A DNA stretch of 64,000 nucleotides from Cohnella sp. WQ 127256 (GCF_024519285.1 NZ_JAMZCY010000010.1:62001-126000); one strand, 5' to 3'. Positions 17,060-25,510 are shown, counted from the stretch's first letter. Notes: a model not told the origin generated them from the letters alone. Translations and numbers: made by a program.

Positions 17060-18412
17060 TCATAGACTTGGGAACAATAGGGTTTGAATGGAATTTGCCG
17101 GACTAACTGACTCGGCGAGTTCATCACGATTCCGAAGGGTATAAGGAAGATCCTCATCTGTGCGGTTTAGAACGACGACCACAATTGTTCCATCCACGTT
17201 CTTAAACGCGATCGTTTCCAGCTTATCTGTATATTTAGAGCTAGCGATTCGAACTGCACCGGGACGGATATATTTGCTGAAATGACCAATGTAGTAATAG
17301 GAGCTTTGGAAAGTCAGAGTGTCCGACTGCGTGTCAGCGATGATCGGTGCATCACAATAATTACCGACGTGGTTCGGACCTCCTTGCTCATCTAGTACGA
17401 TATTCCAATCCGTCCAGCCGGACATCCAGTTGTTCAAGTTTCCAATAATATCGTGTGCGTAACGCTCGCCACTTTTCCAGGATCCAAGCTGAACTCCACC
17501 TTCATGGCAGCCTTCAGTAAATACAAGCTGCTTGTCCGGGAAACGGTCGTGTACAGCAGATAATGCTTCGAAATGATCACCGGAATACCAATGAAAGCCA
17601 ATTCCCCAAATGTATTTCGAAGCATCAACATCCGTAAACGCGACTTTCGCGCGGTCATAGACGCGTTCTTTGTTATGATCCCACACCATAAGACGGACGT
17701 GGGAGAGGTCAGCGGATTCTAGCGCAGGTCCCAGATGATCGCGCACGAAGTCACGTTCTTCTTCAGCAGTGTAAATGCAAGAATCCCATATTTGTACGGC
17801 TTTTGCTTCGTTCTGAACGGTTAATCCCCAGATCGCTAAGCCTTCAGCCGCATACGCTTGAATGAACTTAATGTAATAGCGTGCCCATACTTCTTGGTAT
17901 TCGGGTTTCAGCTTGCCACCGTTATTCATTTCTCCGTTCGTCTTCATCCACGCGGGTGGGCTCCAGGGCGATGCATACAAGAGGAAGTTGTCCCCGGCAG
18001 TAGAAGCCGCTTGCTTGATATAAGGAATGAGGGCTTGCTTATCCCGGCTTATATCGAAGTTGGATAGGGAAGGATCCTCTTCCTCGACATAAGCATAGTT
18101 TCCGACGGAAAAGTCGCAGCTATTGATGTGCGTGCGACAAAGCGTATAGCCGATACCTTCCTCAGCGTCAAAATAAGCTTTAATGATTTTGTCACGGTTC
18201 TCTTGTCCTAGCTTAGCGGCGGTCACGGCAGATGATTCCGTAATGGCGCCTCCGAAACCGATAATTTCCTGGTAAGTCAAATCGTCATAAATGTTAATTA
18301 GCTGATTCTCTACACCCTGTTCATCCCTGTGAAACGATATTGTGGCTTTCTCTGTCAACCTATCTTGCGAATTTTTCTCAGTCTGAATCATTCTGATTGT
18401 CCGTTGGCTCAT
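17060..18412 (-). CDS. GH30-family glycoside hydrolase (glucosylceramidase-like)
   Basis: 450 residues, no signal peptide. A family 30 TIM barrel with side beta domain: GFGGAITESSA (about 52-62), LYASPWSPPAWMKTNGEM, the acid/base region TVQNEAKAVQ, HWYSGDHF and the nucleophile segment VFTEGCHEGG. The residue after the acid/base Glu is Ala where most relatives have Pro (NEP). The C-terminal part (GAVRIASSKY, TIVVVVLNRTDE) is the beta-sandwich. Likely an intracellular beta-glycosidase. GGAGG lies 9 nt before the ATG. It is divergent from an AraC regulator gene that probably controls it. Confidence 0.9.
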   Translation of the reverse strand: MSQRTIRMIQTEKNSQDRLTEKATISFHRDEQGVENQLINIYDDLTYQEIIGFGGAITESSAVTAAKLGQENRDKIIKAYFDAEEGIGYTLCRTHINSCDFSVGNYAYVEEEDPSLSNFDISRDKQALIPYIKQAASTAGDNFLLYASPWSPPAWMKTNGEMNNGGKLKPEYQEVWARYYIKFIQAYAAEGLAIWGLTVQNEAKAVQIWDSCIYTAEEERDFVRDHLGPALESADLSHVRLMVWDHNKERVYDRAKVAFTDVDASKYIWGIGFHWYSGDHFEALSAVHDRFPDKQLVFTEGCHEGGVQLGSWKSGERYAHDIIGNLNNWMSGWTDWNIVLDEQGGPNHVGNYCDAPIIADTQSDTLTFQSSYYYIGHFSKYIRPGAVRIASSKYTDKLETIAFKNVDGTIVVVVLNRTDEDLPYTLRNRDELAESVSPANSIQTLLFPSL

Positions 18413-18539
18413 AAAAGTTAACCTCCATAATCATTTATGTGATAATTATAGGAGGAATGAGGATTGTTTTTGTAGAAACAATATGATTGTAAACCTATAC
18501 GATCTGGCTATTATGTTTAATGGAATAGAAGGTGATGGA

Positions 18540-19355
18540 ATGGCGTCTAGTGAGATTAACGTGCAATTATGCGGGTATTCCAAGCATTTGGAGCCATTCA
18601 AGCAAGATTACGGTAATGGGCTCGACACCTATGTTATCCGATTGCAGATGGAAGGAATTAGTACGGCATTGATTGATGGGGAGAGGTCGGATATTTTGCC
18701 GGGCGATCTGCTATTGTTCAAGCCGGGCGATATCTATGAGCTAACAATCGGAACTCCGGGACAGCCCATGAAGCCGAATGGAGATTATTTTGTCTTATGT
18801 ACTGGACCAGGAGTGGATGAGTGGTGGGCATCTAAGGAAAGACCTAAGCGTAAGAGAATCGCCGAAGACGAGCGGATCAAGGGGATATGGCAGCAATTGA
18901 TTTTTGAAAAACGAAGATTAGATGGCGGACATCAAGAGTTGATTACACTGCTTACATGCTCACTTTTACTATTGCTCGAACGTGCCCTTGAAGAGGCTCC
19001 GCCTACACAGTCCGCATCTGCCTTTCATGCTCTGAAGATGAGGAACTATATCGAAGAGAACGCCGCCCAAGCATTGAGGCTACAAAATATTGCAGGTCAT
19101 GCAGGTCTAAGTGTTTCTCGAGCCGTGCATCTATTCAAGGAGCACTTCGGGGTTTCCGCGATGCTGTATGTCCAGCAATTAAGGCTCTCTCACTCGCTAG
19201 AGTTACTTGACTACAGCTTTATGTCCTTGGAGCAGATCGCTGCAGAGACAGGACTAGGAAGCTATACTTATTTTCACCGGGTATTCCGCGACACCTATGG
19301 CATTTCCCCCGGTCAATATAGGAAGCAACGGATGCTTAAGCAGAATCAGGGGTAA
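18540..19355 (+). CDS. AraC-family transcriptional regulator
   Basis: About 271 residues. An N-terminal cupin-like sensing domain (ILPGDLLLFKPGDIYEL) is followed by two C-terminal helix-turn-helix units (LQNIAGHAGLSVSRAVHLFK and LEQIAAETGLGSYTYFHRVF) ending in GISPGQYRKQR. I favour the ATG at 18540 after AAGGTGATGG; the upstream ATG at 18483 lacks a ribosome binding site. It is divergent from the GH30 gene, so regulation of that gene in response to a sugar is inferred. Confidence 0.9.
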   Translation: MASSEINVQLCGYSKHLEPFKQDYGNGLDTYVIRLQMEGISTALIDGERSDILPGDLLLFKPGDIYELTIGTPGQPMKPNGDYFVLCTGPGVDEWWASKERPKRKRIAEDERIKGIWQQLIFEKRRLDGGHQELITLLTCSLLLLLERALEEAPPTQSASAFHALKMRNYIEENAAQALRLQNIAGHAGLSVSRAVHLFKEHFGVSAMLYVQQLRLSHSLELLDYSFMSLEQIAAETGLGSYTYFHRVFRDTYGISPGQYRKQRMLKQNQG

Positions 19356-19390
19356 CTAATAGAGTACGATCAATAAAGGATGGATTCTGA

Positions 19391-20329
19391 TTGAACGACT
19401 ATATATACGCAATCGCTACTAATGATGAGGAACACTCCTTGTGTATGCTGGAGATGCGGTCACTATTTGGGATTGACTGTAGATTTAATATGCTGCGGAG
19501 CCCAGTTGAGGTTGAACCTAGTCGAAGCCCCTTCATTAAGATGAGAATAAAAGTCATGTTCGAAGGAACGACTTTGCTTGAAATAACGGAGCAGGTAGGC
19601 GGCATAGAGCTTAATGAGGCAACATTCAAGGTAATGGCAATAGACAATGATGACCCTGAGGAAAATGGCAAGTTCGAGTATGAAGAAAAACGCCTGATGG
19701 AACGAGAAGTGGGACTACGATTTCGTGGACGAGCGGAGATGCGTAAGCCTGATCGGGAATACGGCTTCACTCGAGTAGGCGGTCGTTGGTGCTTTGGCGA
19801 ATTGGTTAAAGGTGAGGCAATATGGCTAAAGAATAATGAGAAGCCTCGAAAATACTCCACAGCGCTTAGTACTCGTGTCGCTAGGGCAATCGTTAATATC
19901 GCCGTTCCAAACATCGTTGGGGTGCAGGCTATCGATCCGTGCTGCGGCATCGGAACTGTACTGGTAGAGGCTGCGTCGATGGGGATCGATATTGCAGGAC
20001 GAGAGATCAACCCCTTGGCCGCTGTTGGAGCACGAGAGAACTTAGCGTTCTTCGGGTACAGCTCGGTAAAGGTAACGCTGGGGGATATGCGTGAAATTAC
20101 GGAGAAATATGATGTAGCGATTATCGATATGCCCTACAATCTTTGTTCTGTTCTATCTTCGGATGAGAAGCTAGAGATGCTGCAGAGCGCGTGTAGGTTT
20201 GCGACCAAGATAGTCGTCATTACAATAGAAACAATGGACTCAATTATTGAGCAATCCGGCTTCGAGATTAAGGATCGATGCACAGTGAGCAAAGGAAAAT
20301 TTGTTCGAAACATTCTCGTCTGCAATTAG
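19391..20329 (+). CDS. RNA-methylase-like SAM-dependent methyltransferase (UPF0020/Trm11-like)
   Basis: 312 residues. The C-terminal Rossmann domain has the SAM motif DPCCGIGTVLVEA (about 178-190), AGREINPLA (motif II) and the catalytic-type DMPYNL, a variant of the (D/N)PPY motif of N-methyltransferases. The N-terminal part (about 1-140) is poorly conserved and holds no obvious THUMP domain. It is likely to modify a tRNA or rRNA base. Translation starts at TTG 19391 after AAAGGATGG. Confidence 0.82.
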   Translation: MNDYIYAIATNDEEHSLCMLEMRSLFGIDCRFNMLRSPVEVEPSRSPFIKMRIKVMFEGTTLLEITEQVGGIELNEATFKVMAIDNDDPEENGKFEYEEKRLMEREVGLRFRGRAEMRKPDREYGFTRVGGRWCFGELVKGEAIWLKNNEKPRKYSTALSTRVARAIVNIAVPNIVGVQAIDPCCGIGTVLVEAASMGIDIAGREINPLAAVGARENLAFFGYSSVKVTLGDMREITEKYDVAIIDMPYNLCSVLSSDEKLEMLQSACRFATKIVVITIETMDSIIEQSGFEIKDRCTVSKGKFVRNILVCN

Positions 20330-20410
20330 GACATACGTAGCTGTTGAAATTATGGGCACTTTCGTCCACAATGGATGAAGAATAATATATAAAGAGGAGA
20401 GAACTTGACG

Positions 20411-21814
20411 ATGAAATTCATAAGCACGAGAGGGAAAGTAGCACCTATCGGCTTTATCGATATGTTCCTGATGGGTCTTGGAGAAGACGGCGGTCTTATT
20501 GTACCGGAGACGATTCCAACGATAACTGCAGCGCAATTGAAGGAATGGTCCAAGCTTTCCTATCAGGACCTCATGTTTGAGGTGTTCTCACTTTATACGA
20601 ATAACGAGATTCCAGAGCAGGATCTACGGAAGCTTATTCAGGATAGCTATGCTACCTTTAATAGTCCGGATGTATTACCAATGACATCATTGAATGATTC
20701 CTTACACGTGCTTGAGCTCTTCCATGGACCCACGTTTGCGTTCAAGGATGTTGCTTTGCAATTCATGGGCAATTTGTATGCTTATGTAGCGAAGAAGCAG
20801 AACAAGGTCATTAATATTTTAGGCGCGACTTCCGGGGATACAGGAGCATCTGCCATTAGCAGTGTTCGCGGTAAGGAAGGGATACAGATTTGTATTCTTC
20901 ACCCTAACGGAAAAGTGAGTCGTGTACAAGAGCTACAGATGACAACTGTGCGCGACGACAATGTGCTGAACCTCTCGGTCAATGGGAATTTCGACGATTG
21001 TCAGCAGATCATTAAAGAGCTTTTCGCCGACGTTCCGTTTAAGACGAAATATCACCTTCGTGCAATTAACTCCATTAACTTTGTGCGCATATTGGCGCAA
21101 TCGGTATATTACTTCTATGCTTATTTACAATTGCCGGAGAAGGTAAGAGCAGACGGCGTCAACTTTAGCATCCCAACTGGGAACTTCGGCAATATTTTCT
21201 CAGGCTACTTAGCTAAGCAAATGGGCGTACCGATTAAGCAGCTCGTCTTGGCGACGAACGAGAACAATATCCTTGAGCGGTTTATCCGCGAGGGTGTCTA
21301 TAAGCCGGAAGGATTCCATAGCACGCACAGCCCGTCCATGGACATTCAGATCGCGAGTAACTTCGAGCGTTACTTGTACTATTTCAACGGAGAAAATGCA
21401 GAAGCGACAGCATCTCGCATGGAGCAGTTTAAATCCGATGGGCAGCTTATTTTCTCTGCTGAGGAAGTAGCGCGTATTCAGAACGATATGACCGCTTATA
21501 GCGTTGGAAACTCCGAATGCTTAGATACGATCAAGACGTATCAGGATCGTTACAATTATTTGCTAGACCCCCATTCCGCATGCGGAATTGCAGCATATGA
21601 AGGCGCAGGAAATAAAAACGATGGAGCGTTCGTGTCGCTCGCGACTGCGCATCCAGCGAAATTTGATGAGGCAATTCGTTTGATTGGCATCGAACAGAAA
21701 TTCCCTGAGCAGATTCAGGAGCTGTTCGATAAACCGCAACAGCAGGTCGTTGTCGATAATGCCAAAGAGGAAATCGTGACTCAACTAGAGCAATTTTATA
21801 AAGTTAATCAATAG
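20411..21814 (+). CDS. thrC: Threonine synthase
   Basis: About 467 residues. A PLP-dependent enzyme that converts O-phosphohomoserine to threonine. The N-terminus MKFISTRGKV and length indicate the long threonine synthase class. FHGPTFAFKDVALQF holds the PLP lysine, GATSGDTGASA is the phosphate-binding loop and IPTGNFGNIFSGY is conserved. The ATG at 20411 is preferred by homology, although TTG 20405 lies closer to AGGAG. It stands 81 nt after the methylase gene and 29 nt before the fructokinase gene. Confidence 0.95.
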   Translation: MKFISTRGKVAPIGFIDMFLMGLGEDGGLIVPETIPTITAAQLKEWSKLSYQDLMFEVFSLYTNNEIPEQDLRKLIQDSYATFNSPDVLPMTSLNDSLHVLELFHGPTFAFKDVALQFMGNLYAYVAKKQNKVINILGATSGDTGASAISSVRGKEGIQICILHPNGKVSRVQELQMTTVRDDNVLNLSVNGNFDDCQQIIKELFADVPFKTKYHLRAINSINFVRILAQSVYYFYAYLQLPEKVRADGVNFSIPTGNFGNIFSGYLAKQMGVPIKQLVLATNENNILERFIREGVYKPEGFHSTHSPSMDIQIASNFERYLYYFNGENAEATASRMEQFKSDGQLIFSAEEVARIQNDMTAYSVGNSECLDTIKTYQDRYNYLLDPHSACGIAAYEGAGNKNDGAFVSLATAHPAKFDEAIRLIGIEQKFPEQIQELFDKPQQQVVVDNAKEEIVTQLEQFYKVNQ

Positions 21815-21843
21815 ATCGCAGACAGTAGTAAGGAGGAATTACG

Positions 21844-22734
21844 GTGTTAATAGGTGCAGTTGAAGCAGGCGGTACGAAATTTGTATGTGGAATCGGGAAC
21901 GAGAAGGGTGAGGTTCTCGAACGGATTAGCTTTCCAACGGAGCAGCCGGAGAAGACTTTGGCACAGGTCATCGACTATTTCCGGGACAAGCAGGTGGAAG
22001 CGATCGGGATTGGTTCGTTTGGTCCGATCAATATTGACCGGACGCATCCGCAATATGGAAGTGTTACAACGACACCAAAGCCAGGTTGGGCGAATTACCC
22101 TGTACTTCCTGAGCTGAAGAAGGTATTTAATGTACCGTTCGGCTGGGATACGGACGTTAATGCGGCAGCTTTAGGTGAAGCGACATGGGGCGCGGCTAAA
22201 GGCATGGACAGCTGTCTATACTATACTTTCGGTACAGGAGTAGGTGTTGGAGTATTTGCTGAAGGCAATATGGTACATGGCCTCGTACATCCGGAAGGTG
22301 GTCATGTGCTAACTCGGCGTCATCCAGCGGATACCTATGAGGGGAAATGCCCGTATCACGGGGATTGCTTGGAAGGAATGGCAGCCGGACCCGCTATCGA
22401 AGCTAGGTGGAAGGTGAAGGGCAGTGAGCTGCCGGTGGATCACCAAGCGTGGGAAATGCAAGCTTTCTATATTGGACAAGCGTTAGCAAGCGCAATTCTA
22501 CTTCTATCGCCGAAGAAGATCATTCTTGGTGGGGGTGTCATGCATCAAATGCAGCTATTCCCACTCATCCGTGAGCAGGTTCGGAACAACCTGAAGGGAT
22601 ACGTGGTCTCTTCTGCGCTAGAAGCGGGGGGCATCGATGATTACATTGTACCTCCAGGCCTCGGGGATAACGCAGGCTTAAGTGGCTCGATTGCTCTTGG
22701 ATTAAGGGCATACAAGGAAGCGGCGCAAGCCTAA
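21844..22734 (+). CDS. ROK-family fructokinase
   Basis: 296 residues with the ROK ATP-binding start (GAVEAGGTKFVCGIG), WDTDVNAAALGE, the FGTGVGVGVF phosphate loop and the zinc-site segment HVLTRRHPADTYEGKCPYHGDCLE with its His/Cys ligands. This pattern is typical of B. subtilis GmuE/YdhR-like fructokinases, which phosphorylate fructose or mannose. It starts at GTG 21844 after AAGGAGGAA and is probably co-transcribed with thrC; a strong terminator follows. Confidence 0.92.
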   Translation: MLIGAVEAGGTKFVCGIGNEKGEVLERISFPTEQPEKTLAQVIDYFRDKQVEAIGIGSFGPINIDRTHPQYGSVTTTPKPGWANYPVLPELKKVFNVPFGWDTDVNAAALGEATWGAAKGMDSCLYYTFGTGVGVGVFAEGNMVHGLVHPEGGHVLTRRHPADTYEGKCPYHGDCLEGMAAGPAIEARWKVKGSELPVDHQAWEMQAFYIGQALASAILLLSPKKIILGGGVMHQMQLFPLIREQVRNNLKGYVVSSALEAGGIDDYIVPPGLGDNAGLSGSIALGLRAYKEAAQA

Positions 22735-22756
22735 TAGGATTGTGGAAGATCGAAGG

Positions 22757-22797
22757 GGCTGACCCAAAAGTGATCAACTTTTGGGTCAGCCTCTTTG
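22757..22797 (+). terminator. Intrinsic terminator after the fructokinase gene
   Basis: A perfect 15-bp stem GGCTGACCCAAAAGT (22757-22771) / ACTTTTGGGTCAGCC (22777-22791) with a 5-nt loop, followed by TCTTT. Confidence 0.9.
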
Positions 22798-22861
22798 TAT
22801 TCCTTTCTAAAGTAAAGACAATGAAATCGGAATGGTTAACCCCAAAGGCTATCGGGGGTGA

Positions 22862-22914
22862 GCTATTCCTGTTTGTGGCGTGGAAATGTGTGAGATAGCG
22901 GAACGCGGATGTTA
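22862..22914 (+). repeat. Left copy of the GCTATTCCTGTTTGTGG repeat flanking array B
   Basis: GCTATTCCTGTTTGTGGCG (22862-22880), with diverged continuation to about 22914, is repeated in direct orientation at 23524-23578 on the far side of array B. The family differs in sequence from array B. The interval 22735-23732 holds no gene I can support, only the terminator, these repeats and array B. Confidence 0.85.
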
Positions 22915-22954
22915 CTACTCAGGTACCCCCTAACATGATTGCAACTCTCACTTG

Positions 22955-23482
22955 CAAAAAACTGCCTTGGCAGAGCGAGAATTTGAGTTTGGCAGGTGCG
23001 AAGGCCAAAAAACTGCCTTGGCAGAGCGAGAATTTGAGTTTGGCAGGTGCGAAGGCCAAAAAACTGCCTTGGCAGAGCGAGAATTTGAGTTTGGCGGGTG
23101 CGAAGGCCAAAAAACTGCCTTGGCAGAGCGAGAATTTGAGTTTGACAGGTGCGAAGGCCAAAAAACTGCCTTGGCAGAGCGAGAATTTGAGTTTGGCATG
23201 TGCGAAGGCCAAAAAACTGCCTTGGCAGAGCGAGAATTTGAGTTTGGCATGTGCGAAGGCCAAAAAACTGCCTTGGCAGAGCGAGAATTTGAGTTTGGCG
23301 GGTGCGAAGGCCAAAAAACTGCCTTGGCAGAGCGAAAATTTGAGTTTGGCAGGTGCGAAGGCCAAAAAACTGCCTTGGCAGAGCGAGAATTTGAGTTTGG
23401 CGGGTGCGAAGGCCAAAAAACTGCCTTGGCAGAGCGAGAATTTGAGTTTGGCGGGTGCGAAGGCCAAAAAACTGCCTTCGTT
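22955..23482 (-). repeat. 51-bp tandem repeat array B (inverse of array A family)
   Basis: Ten complete 51-bp units begin at 22961 and recur every 51 bp to 23470, with a partial eleventh. Each contains the hairpin CTGCCTTGGCAG, GAATTTGAGTTTGGC and GCGAAGGCC with an A-tract. Units differ at only one to three positions. Read on the minus strand the unit aligns over its full length with array A at 3-270 (9 differences in 51). No unique spacers are present, so this is not CRISPR. The frames are open only because the period is a multiple of three. Confidence 0.95.
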
Positions 23483-23512
23483 TTCCCTACAACAGGGAAT
23501 ATAAGTAGTAAC

Positions 23513-23578
23513 AACGTGGATCCGCTATTCCTGTTTGTGGCGCGGAAAAGTGTGAAATAGTGTAACGAGGATCCGCTA
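23513..23578 (+). repeat. Right flanking repeat with 51-bp terminal periodicity
   Basis: This copy of the GCTATTCCTGTTTGTGG family (23524-23542 core) begins and ends with AACGNGGATCCGCTA, at 23513 and 23564. The termini are exactly 51 bp apart, as if one unit of a tandem array plus the start of the next were preserved. Confidence 0.85.
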
Positions 23579-23661
23579 ACTTTAGCGTCGCTGACATAAA
23601 CGTTGAACGTACTAAAAGGACGGTGCTAGCGGTTTATACTTGGTACTTCTGTGGAATGGTA

Positions 23662-23713
23662 TTGACAATAACAAGGAAATCTAATATTTTAATATATGAG
23701 CACATATTCATAT
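23662..23713 (+). promoter_or_regulatory. Promoter and CzrA-like operator of the CDF exporter gene
   Basis: TTGACA (23662-23667) and TATTTT (23685-23690) are 17 nt apart. Just downstream, ATATGA (23694-23699) and TCATAT (23708-23713) form an inverted repeat that contains TGAG-N6-TTCA, close to the TGAA-N6-TTCA core bound by the zinc sensor CzrA (ArsR/SmtB family). Zinc- or cobalt-responsive repression is inferred. Confidence 0.5.
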
Positions 23714-23732
23714 GTTGGGATGAGGGAATCAT

Positions 23733-24833
23733 ATGAGAAACATTCAATTACATCATAACGACCACAGCAACCATGATCACAATCACAGCAACCACGACCA
23801 CAATCACGATAACCACAGCAACCATGATCACAATCACAGCAACCACGATCACAATCACAATAACCACAGCAACCACGACCACAATCACAATAACCACAGC
23901 GACCACAGTCACAGTCACAGCCACAGCCACGGATTTGGGGGTCACCACCACCAAGATGGGGGGCGGGAGGGGAATAAACGAGGCTTAACGATCGCACTTC
24001 TCATTACTGCGGGCATTATGGTATTGGAGTTTGTCGGTGGCTTAATGACCAAGAGTTTAGCCTTGCTTTCCGATTCTGGACACATGCTAAGCGATGTGAG
24101 CGCGCTGGCATTGAGTCTTCTGGCCATTTGGTTTGCCGCCAAAGCGGCGACCCCCAACAGAACATACGGCTTCTATCGCTTCGAGGTGCTAGCAGCTTTA
24201 TTTAACGGAGTAACACTATTCGCGATAGCCGGATTCATCCTGTGGGAAGCTTATCAGCGGTTTAATTCTCCGCCTGAGGTTTCTAGCCTGTCGATGATCC
24301 TGATTGCTTCTGTCGGACTTATCGCTAATCTACTGAGTGCACTAGCCTTAGTTAGACAAGGTGATGTTAAGAATAACCTTAATCTCAAAAGTGCATATCT
24401 ACATGTACTAGGTGATGCTCTCGGCTCTGTCGGCGCTGTTGTTGCAGGTATTATCATGCTTCTTACGGATTGGTATGTTGTGGATCCGATCATTAGTGTA
24501 CTGGTGTCCTTGTTGATCTTAAGAAGTGCATGGGGGGTCATTAAGAGTACGCTTCATATTCTGATGGAGGGCACTCCGACAACGATTAATCAGGAGAAAG
24601 TCAAAGTCGCATTGGCCGAAATCGAAGGTGTCATTGATGTTCATGATCTTCATATTTGGACGATTACATCGGGTATAGATTCATTGAGCTGCCATTTGTT
24701 AATCGAAGATGAAGCGGACAACCAAGCAATTCTTCAGCAGGCTATCAAGAGGCTAGAGGAGCGTTTCAAAATCCAACATGCGACGATCCAAATCGAAACT
24801 TCTGCCGTTCTGCATCCGGAGTTAAAGGTGTAG
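23733..24833 (+). CDS. CDF-family metal cation exporter with His-rich N-terminus
   Basis: 366 residues, similar to CzcD/ZitB. The first 74 residues are a His/Asn/Asp repeat built from HSNHDHNH units. The transporter core has six membrane helices with the metal-site motifs LLSDSGHMLSD and LHVLGDALGSVGA. A cytoplasmic C-terminal domain follows (VHDLHIWTITSG). It exports Zn, Co or Cd in exchange for protons. GAGGGA precedes the ATG. An operator-like palindrome upstream suggests metal-dependent control. The repeat tract is much longer than in usual family members. Confidence 0.93.
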   Translation: MRNIQLHHNDHSNHDHNHSNHDHNHDNHSNHDHNHSNHDHNHNNHSNHDHNHNNHSDHSHSHSHSHGFGGHHHQDGGREGNKRGLTIALLITAGIMVLEFVGGLMTKSLALLSDSGHMLSDVSALALSLLAIWFAAKAATPNRTYGFYRFEVLAALFNGVTLFAIAGFILWEAYQRFNSPPEVSSLSMILIASVGLIANLLSALALVRQGDVKNNLNLKSAYLHVLGDALGSVGAVVAGIIMLLTDWYVVDPIISVLVSLLILRSAWGVIKSTLHILMEGTPTTINQEKVKVALAEIEGVIDVHDLHIWTITSGIDSLSCHLLIEDEADNQAILQQAIKRLEERFKIQHATIQIETSAVLHPELKV

Positions 24834-24970
24834 AGGAGTCACGTAGAATAGGTTGAATCATAAATTAACGTTTTCTAACCCTTTTCTAAGAAAGTCTGAT
24901 ATATGCCGTGGTAATTGGGTTTACCCTCTCCTTGGTAAATTATTGGGTATAAAACGTATGATATATTAAT

Positions 24971-25013
24971 TCCCGACAGCAATGGTTCAATTGCAACCAG
25001 AGAAGCCGGGAGG
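24971..25013 (+). promoter_or_regulatory. Leader hairpin overlapping the ribosome binding site
   Basis: TCCCG (24971-24975) can pair with CGGGA (25007-25011), which includes part of the GGGAGG ribosome binding site. An inner stem GCAAT/ATTGC (24979-24994) lies between. This could control translation of the NlpC/P60 gene. I could not match it to a known riboswitch, although c-di-AMP (ydaO) leaders often precede such genes. Confidence 0.35.
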
Positions 25014-25024
25014 AAATTTACAAC

Positions 25025-25501
25025 ATGAAAAAGAAGTTCACATTAAAGTTATTATTAGCTAGCAGTTTACTTATATCGGGGTTGTTCGGTACTATGATGG
25101 TTTCATCGCCGAAAGCGAGCGCTGCTACGGAACAATCCCTAAGCCTTATCGCTTACGGCAAAGATTATGTAGGCACACCTTATCAATTCGGAGCGACACC
25201 AGGCGTTACTAGCGTGTTTGATTGCTCCTCCTATGTTCAATATATTTTCAGCCAATTTGGACTAGATCTGCCACGGACTTCTGTTTCCCAATCGTATGTT
25301 GGTGAGAAAGTTCAGAAAGAGGATCTTAGCGTGGGAGACCTTGTGTTCTTCAAAACCGGTGGGAGCGGAATTAGTCATGTTGCGATCTATGCGGGAAACA
25401 AAAAGATTCTTCATGCAAGTAGCAGTCAAGGCGTTACCGTATCTAATATGACTTCAAGCTATTGGACGAAAGCTTACGTAACAGCTCGTCGGGTGCTGTA
25501 G
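25025..25501 (+). CDS. NlpC/P60-family secreted cell wall hydrolase
   Basis: 158 residues with a Sec signal peptide (basic MKKK, hydrophobic core, cleavage probably after KASA). The mature part is a single NlpC/P60 domain with the catalytic Cys in FDCSSYVQYIF, His in SHVAIYAG and a polar third residue in ILHASS. Such enzymes cleave D-gamma-glutamyl-meso-diaminopimelate bonds in peptidoglycan. It lacks SH3 or LysM binding modules. GGGAGGAAA precedes the ATG. Monocistronic, with a terminator after it. Confidence 0.93.
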   Translation: MKKKFTLKLLLASSLLISGLFGTMMVSSPKASAATEQSLSLIAYGKDYVGTPYQFGATPGVTSVFDCSSYVQYIFSQFGLDLPRTSVSQSYVGEKVQKEDLSVGDLVFFKTGGSGISHVAIYAGNKKILHASSSQGVTVSNMTSSYWTKAYVTARRVL

Positions 25502-25510
25502 CTTTTAACT

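Noticed and set aside
22955-23482. CRISPR array
   Set aside because: Units are contiguous 51-bp repeats with no unique spacers and no cas genes nearby.
22919-23560. Long open frames on both strands over array B
   Set aside because: Same reason as array A: four overlapping frames are open at once, there are no ribosome binding sites and the units are near-identical DNA repeats.
23748-23997. Val/Ile-rich and Cys/Gly-rich frames overlapping the His-rich tract of the CDF gene
   Set aside because: They are shadows of the repetitive His codons in other frames.
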